Assembly (NCBI GenBank): GCA_016710785.1
Contig: JADJUE010000004.1
Location: 124,001 to 188,000, forward strand
DNA: 64,000 bases
Reading direction: 5' to 3'
From: Candidatus Epilinea brevis
GTDB taxonomy: Bacteria > Chloroflexota > Anaerolineae > Epilineales > Epilineaceae
Shown: positions 36,304 to 45,374 of the stretch, in pieces
Numbering within the stretch: position 1 is the stretch's first letter
Layout of the letters: each line of letters begins with the position of its first letter
The notes under the pieces: generated by a model
What the model was told of the DNA's origin: nothing
Database searches by the model: none
The model's input: the letters and a program-made list of their open reading frames with translations, nothing else
Translations under genes and position numbers: made by a program

Positions 36304-38646
36304 CTACCGAAGCGGCGGAGCGATCTCCTGGAACGCGAAGGTTCCCGCCGCGTAGCGGTTGGCCGGGCCGCCGTCGAGGATCGCCGGCAGGCGGCCGTAG
36401 GTCCAGGTGTTCGCGTAGCGCCCGCCGCCGACGAAGCGCAGGGCGCCCTGCCCGCTGTCGACCGTCCAGCTCGCCGGTCGTCCCTCGGCGTTGCCGTTGG
36501 GTTCATCGGCGTTGTAGCCGTCGGCCACGATGCTGCCGTGGAAGCCGGCGCCGAGGGTCAGTGGCCGGTCCAGCGGGGCCAGCCGGCTGCCCGCCTGCAA
36601 GGGCGAGGCGCCCTGGTAGAGCTCGACCGCCGCCAGCGGACGGTCGCCGTCGCGGTCCACCAGGTAGACGTGGATGGGAGCGCGGAGCCCGTCCTGCCGG
36701 CTGTCGAAGGCGCCCAGGGCCGTGACCAGCACCGGACGGATCACGTCGAAGTCCATTCCCAGGGCGCCCAGGTGCACCTGCCCGCCGACCGTAGCTGCCG
36801 GCACGCGGTAGGCCACGTAGGCCGCGGGTGGCAGGCCCTGCCCGTCCAGGTCCAGCCGCTTGAAGCCCTGACCCAGCAGCGGCAGGTAGGCGGCGGCCAG
36901 GGGCGGGTCGGGGAAGCGGGTCGGCGTCGGAAGGGTCGGCGGCAGGACGGTCGGCGTCGGGGGCCGGGGGCGCGGCGTGGGGCGCGGGGTTCCCGGAGTC
37001 CCGCCGACCGAGCGGCCGAAGAGCAGGGGCCACCAGTTCTCCATGGGCTTGCCATCGATGTCCGCGCTCTGGTTGGCGATGCCCGGGACGTTCTGCAGCC
37101 ACCAGAGCATGAAGCCGAGCTGGCTGCAGCCCCAGCGGGCGCAGGACAGCCGGCGGCTCTGGGCCTTTCCGTCGCGACGCCAGTCCTCGCAGATCGAATC
37201 CGCCTCCTCGCCCCGGCCGTACTGGTAGCCGACATCCTGAAGGACGTTGGGCGGTGTGTGCACGTCGCCGCAGGCGCCGACGAAGCCGTTGCCGGCGAAG
37301 GGCCGGGCAACGAAGCCGGTGCGGTCCGACGCGCTGCCGTCCAGGCAGCCCGCGGGAACGGCCGGCCAGGGCCAGGTGGCCGTCGTGAAATCGCAAGGGC
37401 TGTAGATGCGCATCGTCCATTCCAACCGGTGTCCGAAGCTGTGCAGCGCATAGTCCGGACCCAGGCCGTTGTGGAAGGCCATGAGCGCCACCTGGCGGCC
37501 GCAGTTGGGCATCCGCGTGCCCTGCAGGCTCTGCCACTCGGGGCCGTTGGTGGCCCATTCCGGAATGCCGCCGGTGCCACCCTCCCAGAACCAAACCTCG
37601 TCGACCTCGCCCGCCCGTACCAGGTCGCAGATACCGTGCTTGGCGAAGAGGCTGCCCAGGTCGCGGCTGCCCCCGCAGCGGGGCGGCATCTCCTCCTCGA
37701 CGAAGATCCGGTCCTGGTAGAGGTCGTAGGCCAGGTACGGCTGCGCCAGCGGGTCGGCGTAGCCGTGATAGGCGCTGGCCTCCTGCAGCTGGTCGATCAC
37801 CGCCTGGGTCTGCGACCGGATGTGAACTGCGTCGTAGCGGCCGGTCGGCAGGGAGATGACCATCACCGACTTGCGCACCGCGGCCGCCGGGCGGGCCGCC
37901 AGCCGGTCCGGTTGCGGCGGAGCCCCACGAAGTCGGGACGCCGTGACGGGATCGCGAGGAGGCATGCCCTGCTGGATGGCCGCGAATTCCGACAGGTCGT
38001 GGGCCACGCCAGCGGCCGGCTCCAGGACCATCGGTGCGGCAGGTCGGATCCCGACACCGGCAGGGCGCGGCGGATCGGCCAGCATCCAGGTTTCGAAATG
38101 GATGTCGTCGATGTCGCCGTGCCAGGTCAGCCCGTCGATCGAGGTATAGGAGCTGCCGACGCTGTTGGAATAACAGTCCGGCCGATTCGAGTAGCCCCAG
38201 CCGAACTGGCTCTGCGGCGCGCCATCATGCGATACGACCAGGGCGTAGGTCCGCCCCGCCTCCAGTCGCGGCGGTTCGGCGAAATCGAAGCGATCGCCCG
38301 CCCGCGCGCCGGACGCCGCGAGCTCTGTGGCCAGCGGCCCGTCGCAGCTGTCGGTCGGCCGCAGGTGCAGGGTGGTCAGGCCCGGCGGCCCGAAGCGGAT
38401 GGAGGGCAGCCTGACGAAGGCCAGCCGACCGTCCACACCGGCCACGAAGGTCTGCGCCTTCCAGGTGCCGGCGTCGATGCGGGCATAACCTACCGGCACT
38501 TCATCGCAGGTGCGCTGGTCGAGCACCGGCAGCGCGGCTTGCCCGCGCGCCGAGGAAGCGAAGAAGCCCAGGACCATGGCCAGCGAGGCGCCGGCGGCGC
38601 TGATGCCGGCCAGCCGAGGCAGACGCACCGATTCCAGCCATTTCAA
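36304..38646 (-). CDS. Large secreted protein of unknown function
   Basis: 780 residues from ATG 38646 (GAGGAG upstream). Residues 1-36 are a signal peptide (ISAAGASLAMVLGFFASSARG). Residues 40-190 look like a beta-sandwich (KAQTFVAGVDGRLAFVRLPS, YALVVSHDG). Residues 250-550 form a Cys-containing domain with DEVWFWEGG, HSFGHRLEW (H402) and GDVHTPPN, which could be a metal site. A Thr/Pro linker ends AAYLPLLG (around 575). Residues 590-780 form a second beta-rich domain. I do not recognise the central domain; no HExxH is present, so protease is unsupported. Confidence 0.75.
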   Translation of the reverse strand: MKWLESVRLPRLAGISAAGASLAMVLGFFASSARGQAALPVLDQRTCDEVPVGYARIDAGTWKAQTFVAGVDGRLAFVRLPSIRFGPPGLTTLHLRPTDSCDGPLATELAASGARAGDRFDFAEPPRLEAGRTYALVVSHDGAPQSQFGWGYSNRPDCYSNSVGSSYTSIDGLTWHGDIDDIHFETWMLADPPRPAGVGIRPAAPMVLEPAAGVAHDLSEFAAIQQGMPPRDPVTASRLRGAPPQPDRLAARPAAAVRKSVMVISLPTGRYDAVHIRSQTQAVIDQLQEASAYHGYADPLAQPYLAYDLYQDRIFVEEEMPPRCGGSRDLGSLFAKHGICDLVRAGEVDEVWFWEGGTGGIPEWATNGPEWQSLQGTRMPNCGRQVALMAFHNGLGPDYALHSFGHRLEWTMRIYSPCDFTTATWPWPAVPAGCLDGSASDRTGFVARPFAGNGFVGACGDVHTPPNVLQDVGYQYGRGEEADSICEDWRRDGKAQSRRLSCARWGCSQLGFMLWWLQNVPGIANQSADIDGKPMENWWPLLFGRSVGGTPGTPRPTPRPRPPTPTVLPPTLPTPTRFPDPPLAAAYLPLLGQGFKRLDLDGQGLPPAAYVAYRVPAATVGGQVHLGALGMDFDVIRPVLVTALGAFDSRQDGLRAPIHVYLVDRDGDRPLAAVELYQGASPLQAGSRLAPLDRPLTLGAGFHGSIVADGYNADEPNGNAEGRPASWTVDSGQGALRFVGGGRYANTWTYGRLPAILDGGPANRYAAGTFAFQEIAPPLR

Positions 38647-38691
38647 CGGCTGCTCCTCTCAAATCGTGCACGAACCCTGATCCCAGCCGCG

Positions 38692-38860
38692 GCTCCTCCC
38701 CCCAGCGGGGGGAGGTCGGGAGGGGGGCCGCCGTGCGTGGCCGAAGCTGTGGCCGTGGTCCCGTCCCTAGCCACCGAACACACTGAGGGTCCATGACGTC
38801 AGGAAACCGCAACGGCCACGGCGGCCCCCCTCCCGGCCTCCCCCCGCTGGGGGGAGGAGC
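38692..38860. repeat. 47-bp imperfect inverted repeat
   Basis: Left arm 38692-38742 and right arm 38814-38860 are near-perfect reverse complements (GCTCCTCCCCCCAGCGGGGG at the outer end of the left arm), with one T/C change and four extra bases. Each arm itself contains a CCCCCC-AGC-GGGGGG palindrome. The 71-base centre has no gene. It has the form of an intergenic palindromic (REP/MITE-like) element. Confidence 0.8.
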
Positions 38861-39009
38861 AGGTGGCTCCTCACTTCGTGAGGATTCAGTGATGAACCCA
38901 GGTTTCACTCGTAGGCGCAAGCATGTGGGCCTGTTTTCGGAGCAGGCGACGAACCCGTTTGGCCAGTATACACCCCGTGCCGGCCCTCGCGCCAGACGCC
39001 GCCACGCAA

Positions 39010-39046
39010 GCAGGGCCGAGGATCTCGCTTGGATCTTCGGCCCTGC
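39010..39046 (-). terminator. Hairpin downstream of sucD
   Basis: GCAGGGCCGA (39010-39019) pairs with TCGGCCCTGC (39037-39046), 10 bp, with further inner pairing. Lies after sucD on its strand and could end the sucCD transcript; no clear T-run. Confidence 0.5.
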
Positions 39047-39070
39047 GCTTTAATGCGGAAGTCGTGACGG

Positions 39071-39159
39071 TGTAGCGCTCCGCCGTACCGTCCCGAAGGG
39101 ACATTCCGATGGTAGAGCCCGGGGCTGATGTGCCCCCGGGCGGTCGGCGATGCGCTACA
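39071..39159. ncRNA. Three-way-junction structured RNA candidate
   Basis: Plus-strand coordinates. P1: TGTAGCGC (39071-39078) with GCGCTACA (39152-39159), continued by CGCCG (39081-39085) with CGGCG (39145-39149). P2: TACC/GGTA (39086-39089/39111-39114) capped by GTCCC-GAA-GGGAC (39090-39102). P3: GCCCGGGG (39117-39124) with CCCCGGGC (39134-39141). All pairs are Watson-Crick apart from a two-base internal mismatch in P1. Either strand could be transcribed; on the minus strand it is the 3' region of sucCD. No match to a family I know. Confidence 0.5.
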
Positions 39160-39230
39160 GCACGAAGAACAACGGACCAGACCCATGTGGCGCCGCTCGC
39201 CGGTTGCTGTCCCGCGTCGACCTGGGGCCG

Positions 39231-40097
39231 TCACACCATGCGGGCGACGATCTCCGCGATCTCGTCCGGATGGCGGGCCACCGCGATGCCGGCAGCCTGG
39301 AAGGCCTGCACCTTGCCCTCGGCCGTGCCCATGCCGCCGGAGATGATGGCTCCGGCATGGCCCATGCGCTTGCCCGGCGGCGCCGTCTGCCCGGCAATGA
39401 AGCCCACCACCGGCTTCGTGACCGAGTCCTTGACGAACTGCGCCGCCGTCTCCTCGTCGGTACCGCCGATCTCGCCGATCATCACGATCAGATCGGTGCC
39501 CGGATCATCCTGGAAGGCCTGCAGCACATCGACGAACTTGGTGCCCTGCACCGGATCGCCGCCGATGCCCACCGCCGTGGACTGGCCGATGCCGCGCTCG
39601 GTGAGGGCGTGCAGCACCTCATAGGTCAAGGTGCCCGAGCGGCTGACCACCCCCACCCTGCCGGGCATGCAGATGTTGCCCGGGATGATGCCCACCTTGG
39701 CCTCGCCCGGCGTGATGATGCCGGGGCAGTTGGGGCCGATCATGCGCACGCCGTGGAGCAGCAGGTAGTCCGTCACCCGCAGCATGTCGTGCACCGGCAC
39801 GCCCTCGGTGATGGTCACGATGGTGCGGATGCCCGCATCCACCGCCTCCAGGATGGCGTCGGCCGTGAAACGCGCCGGCACGTAGATGATGCTGGCGTCG
39901 GCGCCGGTGGCCGTCACGGCCTGGGCGACCGTGTCGAAGACCGGCACGCCCGCTTCGCGCTGGCCGCCCTTGCCCGGGGTGACACCGGCCACCACCTGGG
40001 TGCCGTAGGCCACCATCTGCGCGGTGTGGAAGGCGCCCTCACGGCCGGTGATGCCCTGCACGAGGAGGCGCGTCTGCTTGTCGACGTAGATGCTCAT
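39231..40097 (-). CDS. sucD: Succinate-CoA ligase alpha subunit
   Basis: 288 residues from ATG 40097. Rossmann CoA-binding part: QGITGREGAFHTAQMVAYG, GVTPGKGGQ and IGPNCPGIITPGEAKVGI. Catalytic phosphohistidine loop GHAGAII (H247 by position). Forms a heterotetramer or dimer with SucC and interconverts succinyl-CoA and succinate with nucleotide triphosphate formation in the citric acid cycle. sucC ends 19 bases upstream on the same strand. Confidence 0.98.
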   Translation of the reverse strand: MSIYVDKQTRLLVQGITGREGAFHTAQMVAYGTQVVAGVTPGKGGQREAGVPVFDTVAQAVTATGADASIIYVPARFTADAILEAVDAGIRTIVTITEGVPVHDMLRVTDYLLLHGVRMIGPNCPGIITPGEAKVGIIPGNICMPGRVGVVSRSGTLTYEVLHALTERGIGQSTAVGIGGDPVQGTKFVDVLQAFQDDPGTDLIVMIGEIGGTDEETAAQFVKDSVTKPVVGFIAGQTAPPGKRMGHAGAIISGGMGTAEGKVQAFQAAGIAVARHPDEIAEIVARMV

Positions 40098-40116
40098 GGT
40101 GTGGAACCCGTTCCTT

Positions 40117-41253
40117 TCACTGACCCGCGGCGGCGGCGACGGCCAGCCGGGCCGCTTCATAGAGCGTGGGCGCCGTAGGCAGGTTGGCGCTCTTCAGGAT
40201 CTCGCGGGCCTCCGCGGCGTTGGTGCCCACGATGCGCACCACGAAGGGCACGTCGGTCTGCAGATTGCCGATGGCCGCCAAGATGCCCTTGGCCACCTCG
40301 TCGCCGCGGGTGATGCCGCCGAAGATGTTGATCAGCACGCTCTTCACCCGGCCATCGGCCAGGATGATGCGCATGGCCTTCTCCACCTTGTCCGCCTGCG
40401 CCCCGCCCCCGATATCGAGGAAGTTGGCCGGCTCCCCGCCGCAGAGCTTGAGCACGTCCATGGAGGCCATCGCCAGTCCGGCGCCGTTGACCAGGCAGCC
40501 GATGGAGCCATCCAGATCCACGTAGGACAGGCCCGCCTCGCGCGCTTCGCGCTCGGCGGCAGTCTCGTCGGAGGGGTCGCGCATGGCGGCCAGCTCCGGC
40601 TGGCGGTAGAGGGCGCTGTCGTCCAGGTTCACCTTGCCGTCCAGGGCCATGAGGCTCCCGTCCTGCAGGATGACCAGAGGGTTGATCTCCACCAGGGTGG
40701 CGTCCAGGGCCACGTAGGCCTGGTACAGGCCGTTCAGGATGGCGGCGAAGGAGCGGTGCAGCGCGGGGTCCAGCCCCAGGCCGAAGGCCACCTGGTTGCA
40801 TTGGAAGGGCTGCAGGCCCAACAGGGGGTCGATGGCCACCTTGACGACGGCGTCGGGCTGGGTAACCGCCACCTCCTCAATGTCCATCCCGCCCTCGGCG
40901 GAGGCGATGATGACCGAACGGCGCGCCGCGCGGTCCTGGATGATGCTCAGGTACAGCTCCTTGGCGATGGCCACCGCCGGGTCGATGAGCACCTGACGCA
41001 CCGTGAAGCCCTTGATGTCCATGCCCAGGATCTCCGCGGCGCGATCGGCGGCTTCCTGCGGGTCCTTGGCCAACTTGACCCCGCCGGCCTTGCCGCGGCC
41101 GCCGGTCAGCACCTGGGCCTTGACGACCACCCGTCCGCCAAGGCGCGCGGCGATCGCCCGCGCCTCCTCGGGCGAGGTGGCCACATCGCCGACGGGCACC
41201 GGCAAGCCGTAGCGCCCGAACAGGCGCTTGGCCTGGTACTCATGGATGTTCAT
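40117..41253 (-). CDS. sucC: Succinate-CoA ligase beta subunit
   Basis: 378 residues from ATG 41253 with GGAGGT just upstream. MNIHEYQAKRLFGRYGLPVP, VVVKAQVLTGGRGKAGGVK, ATP-grasp metal residues in LVEINPLVI and LDGKVNLDD, and the C-terminal GGEPANFLDIGGGA and LINIFGGITRGDEVAKG are canonical. Determines nucleotide specificity of the enzyme. Its leader carries an extended -10 and a 9-bp hairpin. Confidence 0.98.
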   Translation of the reverse strand: MNIHEYQAKRLFGRYGLPVPVGDVATSPEEARAIAARLGGRVVVKAQVLTGGRGKAGGVKLAKDPQEAADRAAEILGMDIKGFTVRQVLIDPAVAIAKELYLSIIQDRAARRSVIIASAEGGMDIEEVAVTQPDAVVKVAIDPLLGLQPFQCNQVAFGLGLDPALHRSFAAILNGLYQAYVALDATLVEINPLVILQDGSLMALDGKVNLDDSALYRQPELAAMRDPSDETAAEREAREAGLSYVDLDGSIGCLVNGAGLAMASMDVLKLCGGEPANFLDIGGGAQADKVEKAMRIILADGRVKSVLINIFGGITRGDEVAKGILAAIGNLQTDVPFVVRIVGTNAAEAREILKSANLPTAPTLYEAARLAVAAAAGQ

Positions 41254-41277
41254 GCGACCTCCTTGGGACACAGGGAA

Positions 41278-41301
41278 GGGGCGGCCCGTTCAGGCCGCCC
41301 C
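41278..41301 (-). terminator. Hairpin in the sucC leader
   Basis: GGGGCGGCC (41278-41286) pairs with GGCCGCCCC (41293-41301), 6-base loop, on either strand. It may end the upstream TIGR03663-NHL transcript or regulate sucC. Followed on the minus strand by TTCCC only. Confidence 0.55.
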
Positions 41302-41330
41302 TGGATCTGGCTGGAGTGGAAAGCGCCGGG

Positions 41331-41339
41331 ATTATAGCA
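41331..41339 (-). promoter_or_regulatory. Extended -10 promoter of sucCD
   Basis: Minus-strand TGCTATAAT, a perfect extended -10, abutting the stop codon of the upstream gene and 78 bases before the sucC ATG. No good -35, which extended -10 promoters do not need. Confidence 0.6.
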
Positions 41340-44300
41340 TCAGGGGCCGGCGGTGGCCGTCGGCCCGCCGGCAGCGGTGGGCTCGGCTGCGCCGGCGGTC
41401 GCGGCGGAGGTCGAAGCGGAGGTTGCGGCGCCGCCGGCAGCGGCGTCGCCCCCATCGCCCACCGTCCCCTCGGCCGCCGGAGCGGCGGCGTCGCCACCGC
41501 CCAACGGCAGGACCGGGAAGCGGGACACCACGTTGCTCTCCGACGAGACCACGTAGAGCCGACCTTCGGCGTCGAAGGCGATGCCGATGGGCATCTTCAG
41601 GCCCACCTGGTCCTGCGGGATGCCGATGCGCCCCAGGGCCTTGCCGTCGGCGCTGTAGACCCAGACCCGCGACTTCTCGGGGTCGGTGAAGGCGATGATC
41701 CCGCCGGGTCCCACGGCCACATAGGCCTTGTGGTTGGCATCCGTGCTGGTCCAGCCCTCCACCGGGATCTGGCGCAAGGGCCGCAGGTCCTTGTCGAAGA
41801 CCTGCACGCGCTCGTTCCACAGGTCGGCCACCACGATGTTGCCGTTGGCCGGATCGATGGCGATGCCGGTGGGCTCGTTGAGTTCGCCGGGGCCGAGGCC
41901 GCTGCCGCCGAAGGCGCGCAGGGGCTTGAGGTCGGCGTCCAGCACGACCACACGCTTGTTGCCGGTATCGGTGACGTAGACCTGGCCCGCCGCGTCCACG
42001 GCCACATCGCGCGGGCCGTAGAGCAGGTCCAGGCCCTCGCTCAAGGACGGTGGCGAGCCGAAGGTGCCCACCCGGGCGGTCTCCTTGCCGTCCTTGAACT
42101 TGAGCAGCCGATGGTTCCAGGTGTCGGCGACGTACACCGAGCCGTCCGGCGCCACGCCCAGGCCCCAGGCGCTTGGCGCCGGGTCGGCGTTCTCGGGCTG
42201 GTACTTCAGGACGCCCTCGGCCAAGGTGGCCACGGCCTTGCCGTCGGGGCCGAAGACCACCACGCGTTGGTTGCCGTGGTCCAGCACATAGACCCGTCCC
42301 GCGGCGTCCACCTTGACCCCCTTGGGCTCCTTCAACACCGAGGTGTCGTCGCCTTCGAAGCGCAGGTCGGCGCTCACCTCCAGCTGGGCGACATCCACCT
42401 TGGTGGGCTGCGGCCCGGCCGTGCCCACCGGCGCCACCGATCCGGAGACGGGCGTACCCAGCTGGTCGATGTCCTTGCGCACCCACAGCTTCATCTTGGC
42501 GTTGTGAAACCAGTCGTCGAGCGACTTGGCCTGGGCCTCGGCCGCAGGCAGCCGCGGATCCTGCACATACTTGCGGTACAGCAGGATGTTCATCAGGTTG
42601 CGCCGCATGTTGGGGTTGCGGAAGTTCTCCAGCACCTTCTCCAGCCCCGCATCGTCCATGGTGACGCCCTTGTAGCCTTCGTTGGGCCACCACATGCGGT
42701 CCAGCTCGTAGGCGTTGAAGTCAGAGTCCAGATAGTCCTCGAACTTGCCGTAGTTGGGCGAGCCCACCAGAACGGCGTCGTATTCCTTGAGCTGCGCCAG
42801 ACCGGGAGCGTCGGCACCCAGGTAGGACGCGCCGGGGAAGGGGACGGTGTCCGGCCGGCTGCGCGGCTGGTCGTTGCGGAAGTACCAGGTGAACGGCCAG
42901 CTCACCTCGTTGTCGTAGCCGATCTTGGCGTCGCGCTGCTGCGTGTCCTTGAGTACCTTCTGCAGGTCTCGCAGGCGCTCCAGCGCCACGTTGTCATCAT
43001 CCGTGGCATGGGCGTAGACGATGTACTCGGTGGCCAGCTCCTCGTTGACGAAGTTGGCCCGCAGGGACACATAGAGGTTGGCGGCGGCCAGGATGCCGGC
43101 CAGCACGAGGGCGCCCAGCAGTCGGACGTTGAAGCTGGACCCCTCCTTGCTCTGGCGGTTGAGGATCGCCGCCAGCACGCCCACCGCCACCAGCAGACCC
43201 AAGGCGCCTCGCGCCAGGCTGCCGCCGTCGGCCTGTTGCAGGGCCGGCGCGATGCCGAAGAGGCTGCGCCCGATGGCCGCCGCCACAGCCCATGCCATCT
43301 TGGGCAAAGTGGTGAAGAGGTGGTCGTACTGACCCAGCAGGAGTTCGCCGGCCTTCTCGGCGACCGTTGCGCGCCAGCCCAGCAGCAGCGCGAGCGCCAG
43401 GACGGCCAGGATGATCCCCACGGTCCGCGCCCGACCCGCGCGCAGCCAGGCGGCCAGCCAGCCCAGCAGCAAGGCGAGCAGGCCCAGCGACAGCAGGAAG
43501 GCGATCACCGGCCAGCCCTGCTCGAAGACCATCAGCGCCGCCACCTGCGCCCCCAGCAGCAGGATGCCCGCTGTGAGCAGGCCCAGGTACACCAGGAGGC
43601 CGCTCTTGAGCGCCGCCCAATCGATGCAGTCCACGGTGTCGGCGATCAGGCGCCCGGCCAGGAAGCAGAGCGGCACGGCCATGTGCACGATCAGCCAGGG
43701 CATCTTCTCGCCGGCCCAGGAGAAGGTCCAGTAGGCGCCCAGCATCCATCCCGTCAGCAGGGGCACGAAGAGGCTGGCGGCCAGCGCCGGCGGCTGCCCG
43801 GCAAGGGCGTCGTCGCCGCGCCAGGCGCGCAGGGCGGCGTTGCGCCAATACACCCATACGGCGGCCACGCCGAAGAAGAAGGGCAGGAACTCGTACATCG
43901 GCACGAAGAGCAGGTAGTAATACCAGGGCTGATCGCCGCGGACCACGTCATGCTGCGCCAGCCAGTAGTCGATGGAGCGCTTGAAGCCGTCGATGCCCTG
44001 CAAGGGGTCCTTGCCCACGCTGGAGAAGAAGGTGGTGAAGAAGAGCACGTAGATGACGCCGAAGACCACCAGGGCCAGACCGGTCGCGGCCGCCGGCGCG
44101 CCGCCCATCGACAGGGCCAGGCTGCGGCCACGCTTCGGCGACAAGAGGATGCTGGCCGCCCCATAGATGAGCACGACCAGACCCGCGGCCAACAGGCCGC
44201 TGGCCACGTTGCAGACATCGGGGGATGCGTCGACGGCGCAGCCGCGCTGCCCATGCAGCAGGCGTCCGGCGATGGCCAGAACCGCGCCCAGACCCAGGAA

Positions 44301-45275
44301 GATCCAGGCCTGGGACGGGAAGAGCAGATCGACGAGGCCCATCCCTTGACCACTGCCGCTGCCGTTCCCGTCTTCGTCGGCGACCTCCCCGTCGCCGGAA
44401 CCCGCCGGATCGCTGGCCTGGAAGCCGGCCATCATCCTGAGCAGCAGGGCGAAGATCAGGATCAGCCCGGCGAAGAGGAAGCTGGCCTCCAGGTAACCCT
44501 TGGCCGGCGGCTGGTCGAAAGCCGGCAAGCGGCCGGCCAATGACGCCGGCAGCAGTTCGGTCAGGCCGCCGTGCTTGGCCAGGGAACCGAAGACCAGCAG
44601 CCCCAGGCCCAGGCTCACCCCGCCCAGACCCGCCAGGTTGCCGGTTTCCGGACGCAGTCGCTCGGCCACCAGGAAGACCAGGATGCTCACCAGGATGACG
44701 AAGCCGTTGATGTAGGACATCTCCGCCGAGGCGATGTTGAGCGCGCCACCGGCGAGGGCCATCACGATCCAGCGGCCCTGGCGGGAGTCCAGGTAGCGGA
44801 TGAAGCCCACGACCATCATCACCGTGAACAGCTGCACATGGATGTCGTGGCGCATGTAGCGCGAGTAGTACATGATGGTGGGCGACAGGAAGAGCATCAG
44901 CCCGGTGGCCAGGGCGCCGATCGGGCCCAGCCACTTGCGCAGCAGCAGCGGCGACAGCACCAGCAGGATGCCCATCAGGGCCGAGAAGAGCCGGGCGCTG
45001 AAGTCGGAATCACCGAAGAGCCAGTACATCAGCGCTGTGGCATGGTAGAGCACCGGACCATGCATCATCGGGTCATGCAGGTACTCGCCCTTGGCGAAGA
45101 GCTTCCAGGAGTAGTACACGTGGAGGCTTTCGTCATGCGACATGACCCGGTGGCCCAGCTCGTAAAGGCGCGTCACCAGGGTGACGGCCAACAGGCCCAG
45201 CCAGGTCAACCGCTCTAGACCGGGGCGGAGGCTCGTGGTCAGGCGGCCAGCGCCGCCGATGCCGTTGTCGCTCAT
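41340..45275 (-). CDS. TIGR03663 membrane protein fused to an NHL-repeat propeller
   Basis: 1311 residues from ATG 45275 (GAGGACAG upstream). Residues 1-760 are a GT-C-like multi-helix part with MSHDESLHVYYSWKLF near residue 48, DPMMHGPVLYHATALMYWLF and SPTIMYYSRYMRHDIHVQLF, the TIGR03663 signature. After a soluble stretch, residues about 965-1270 are at least five NHL blades (PKGVKVDAAGRVYVLDHGNQ, GVAPDGSVYVADTWNHRLLK, DVAVDAAGQVYVTDTGNKRV). The Ala/Thr tail is low complexity. TIGR03663 proteins are thought to act in glycan transfer. The fused propeller is unusual and presumably extracytoplasmic. Confidence 0.85.
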   Translation of the reverse strand: MSDNGIGGAGRLTTSLRPGLERLTWLGLLAVTLVTRLYELGHRVMSHDESLHVYYSWKLFAKGEYLHDPMMHGPVLYHATALMYWLFGDSDFSARLFSALMGILLVLSPLLLRKWLGPIGALATGLMLFLSPTIMYYSRYMRHDIHVQLFTVMMVVGFIRYLDSRQGRWIVMALAGGALNIASAEMSYINGFVILVSILVFLVAERLRPETGNLAGLGGVSLGLGLLVFGSLAKHGGLTELLPASLAGRLPAFDQPPAKGYLEASFLFAGLILIFALLLRMMAGFQASDPAGSGDGEVADEDGNGSGSGQGMGLVDLLFPSQAWIFLGLGAVLAIAGRLLHGQRGCAVDASPDVCNVASGLLAAGLVVLIYGAASILLSPKRGRSLALSMGGAPAAATGLALVVFGVIYVLFFTTFFSSVGKDPLQGIDGFKRSIDYWLAQHDVVRGDQPWYYYLLFVPMYEFLPFFFGVAAVWVYWRNAALRAWRGDDALAGQPPALAASLFVPLLTGWMLGAYWTFSWAGEKMPWLIVHMAVPLCFLAGRLIADTVDCIDWAALKSGLLVYLGLLTAGILLLGAQVAALMVFEQGWPVIAFLLSLGLLALLLGWLAAWLRAGRARTVGIILAVLALALLLGWRATVAEKAGELLLGQYDHLFTTLPKMAWAVAAAIGRSLFGIAPALQQADGGSLARGALGLLVAVGVLAAILNRQSKEGSSFNVRLLGALVLAGILAAANLYVSLRANFVNEELATEYIVYAHATDDDNVALERLRDLQKVLKDTQQRDAKIGYDNEVSWPFTWYFRNDQPRSRPDTVPFPGASYLGADAPGLAQLKEYDAVLVGSPNYGKFEDYLDSDFNAYELDRMWWPNEGYKGVTMDDAGLEKVLENFRNPNMRRNLMNILLYRKYVQDPRLPAAEAQAKSLDDWFHNAKMKLWVRKDIDQLGTPVSGSVAPVGTAGPQPTKVDVAQLEVSADLRFEGDDTSVLKEPKGVKVDAAGRVYVLDHGNQRVVVFGPDGKAVATLAEGVLKYQPENADPAPSAWGLGVAPDGSVYVADTWNHRLLKFKDGKETARVGTFGSPPSLSEGLDLLYGPRDVAVDAAGQVYVTDTGNKRVVVLDADLKPLRAFGGSGLGPGELNEPTGIAIDPANGNIVVADLWNERVQVFDKDLRPLRQIPVEGWTSTDANHKAYVAVGPGGIIAFTDPEKSRVWVYSADGKALGRIGIPQDQVGLKMPIGIAFDAEGRLYVVSSESNVVSRFPVLPLGGGDAAAPAAEGTVGDGGDAAAGGAATSASTSAATAGAAEPTAAGGPTATAGP

Positions 45276-45374
45276 CGTTCTGTCCTCATGCGGTGGTCAA
45301 TGGTGGTAGACCGTGTCGTAGGCGCCAGGCCGGGGGCTATTCTAGCCCACCGCCCGCGCCCGAGCGGGGCGGCC

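Larger units (their letters stand above)
38647..39230. other. 584-base intergenic region with structured elements
   Basis: No credible gene. Holds, from left, a large inverted repeat (38692-38860), a 10-bp-stem hairpin (39010-39046) and a three-way-junction RNA candidate (39071-39159), described separately. Confidence 0.7.

Noticed and set aside
36304..38646. Zinc metalloprotease call for the secreted protein because of HSFGHRLE.
   Set aside because: No HExxH; the first residue pair is HS, so zincin chemistry is not supported.
39117..39141. CTGATG in a hairpin loop, recalling hammerhead ribozyme or fluoride riboswitch sequences.
   Set aside because: The hammerhead needs CTGATGA at the junction plus GAAA; here it is in a terminal loop. 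The fluoride motif's AACCGCC segment is absent.
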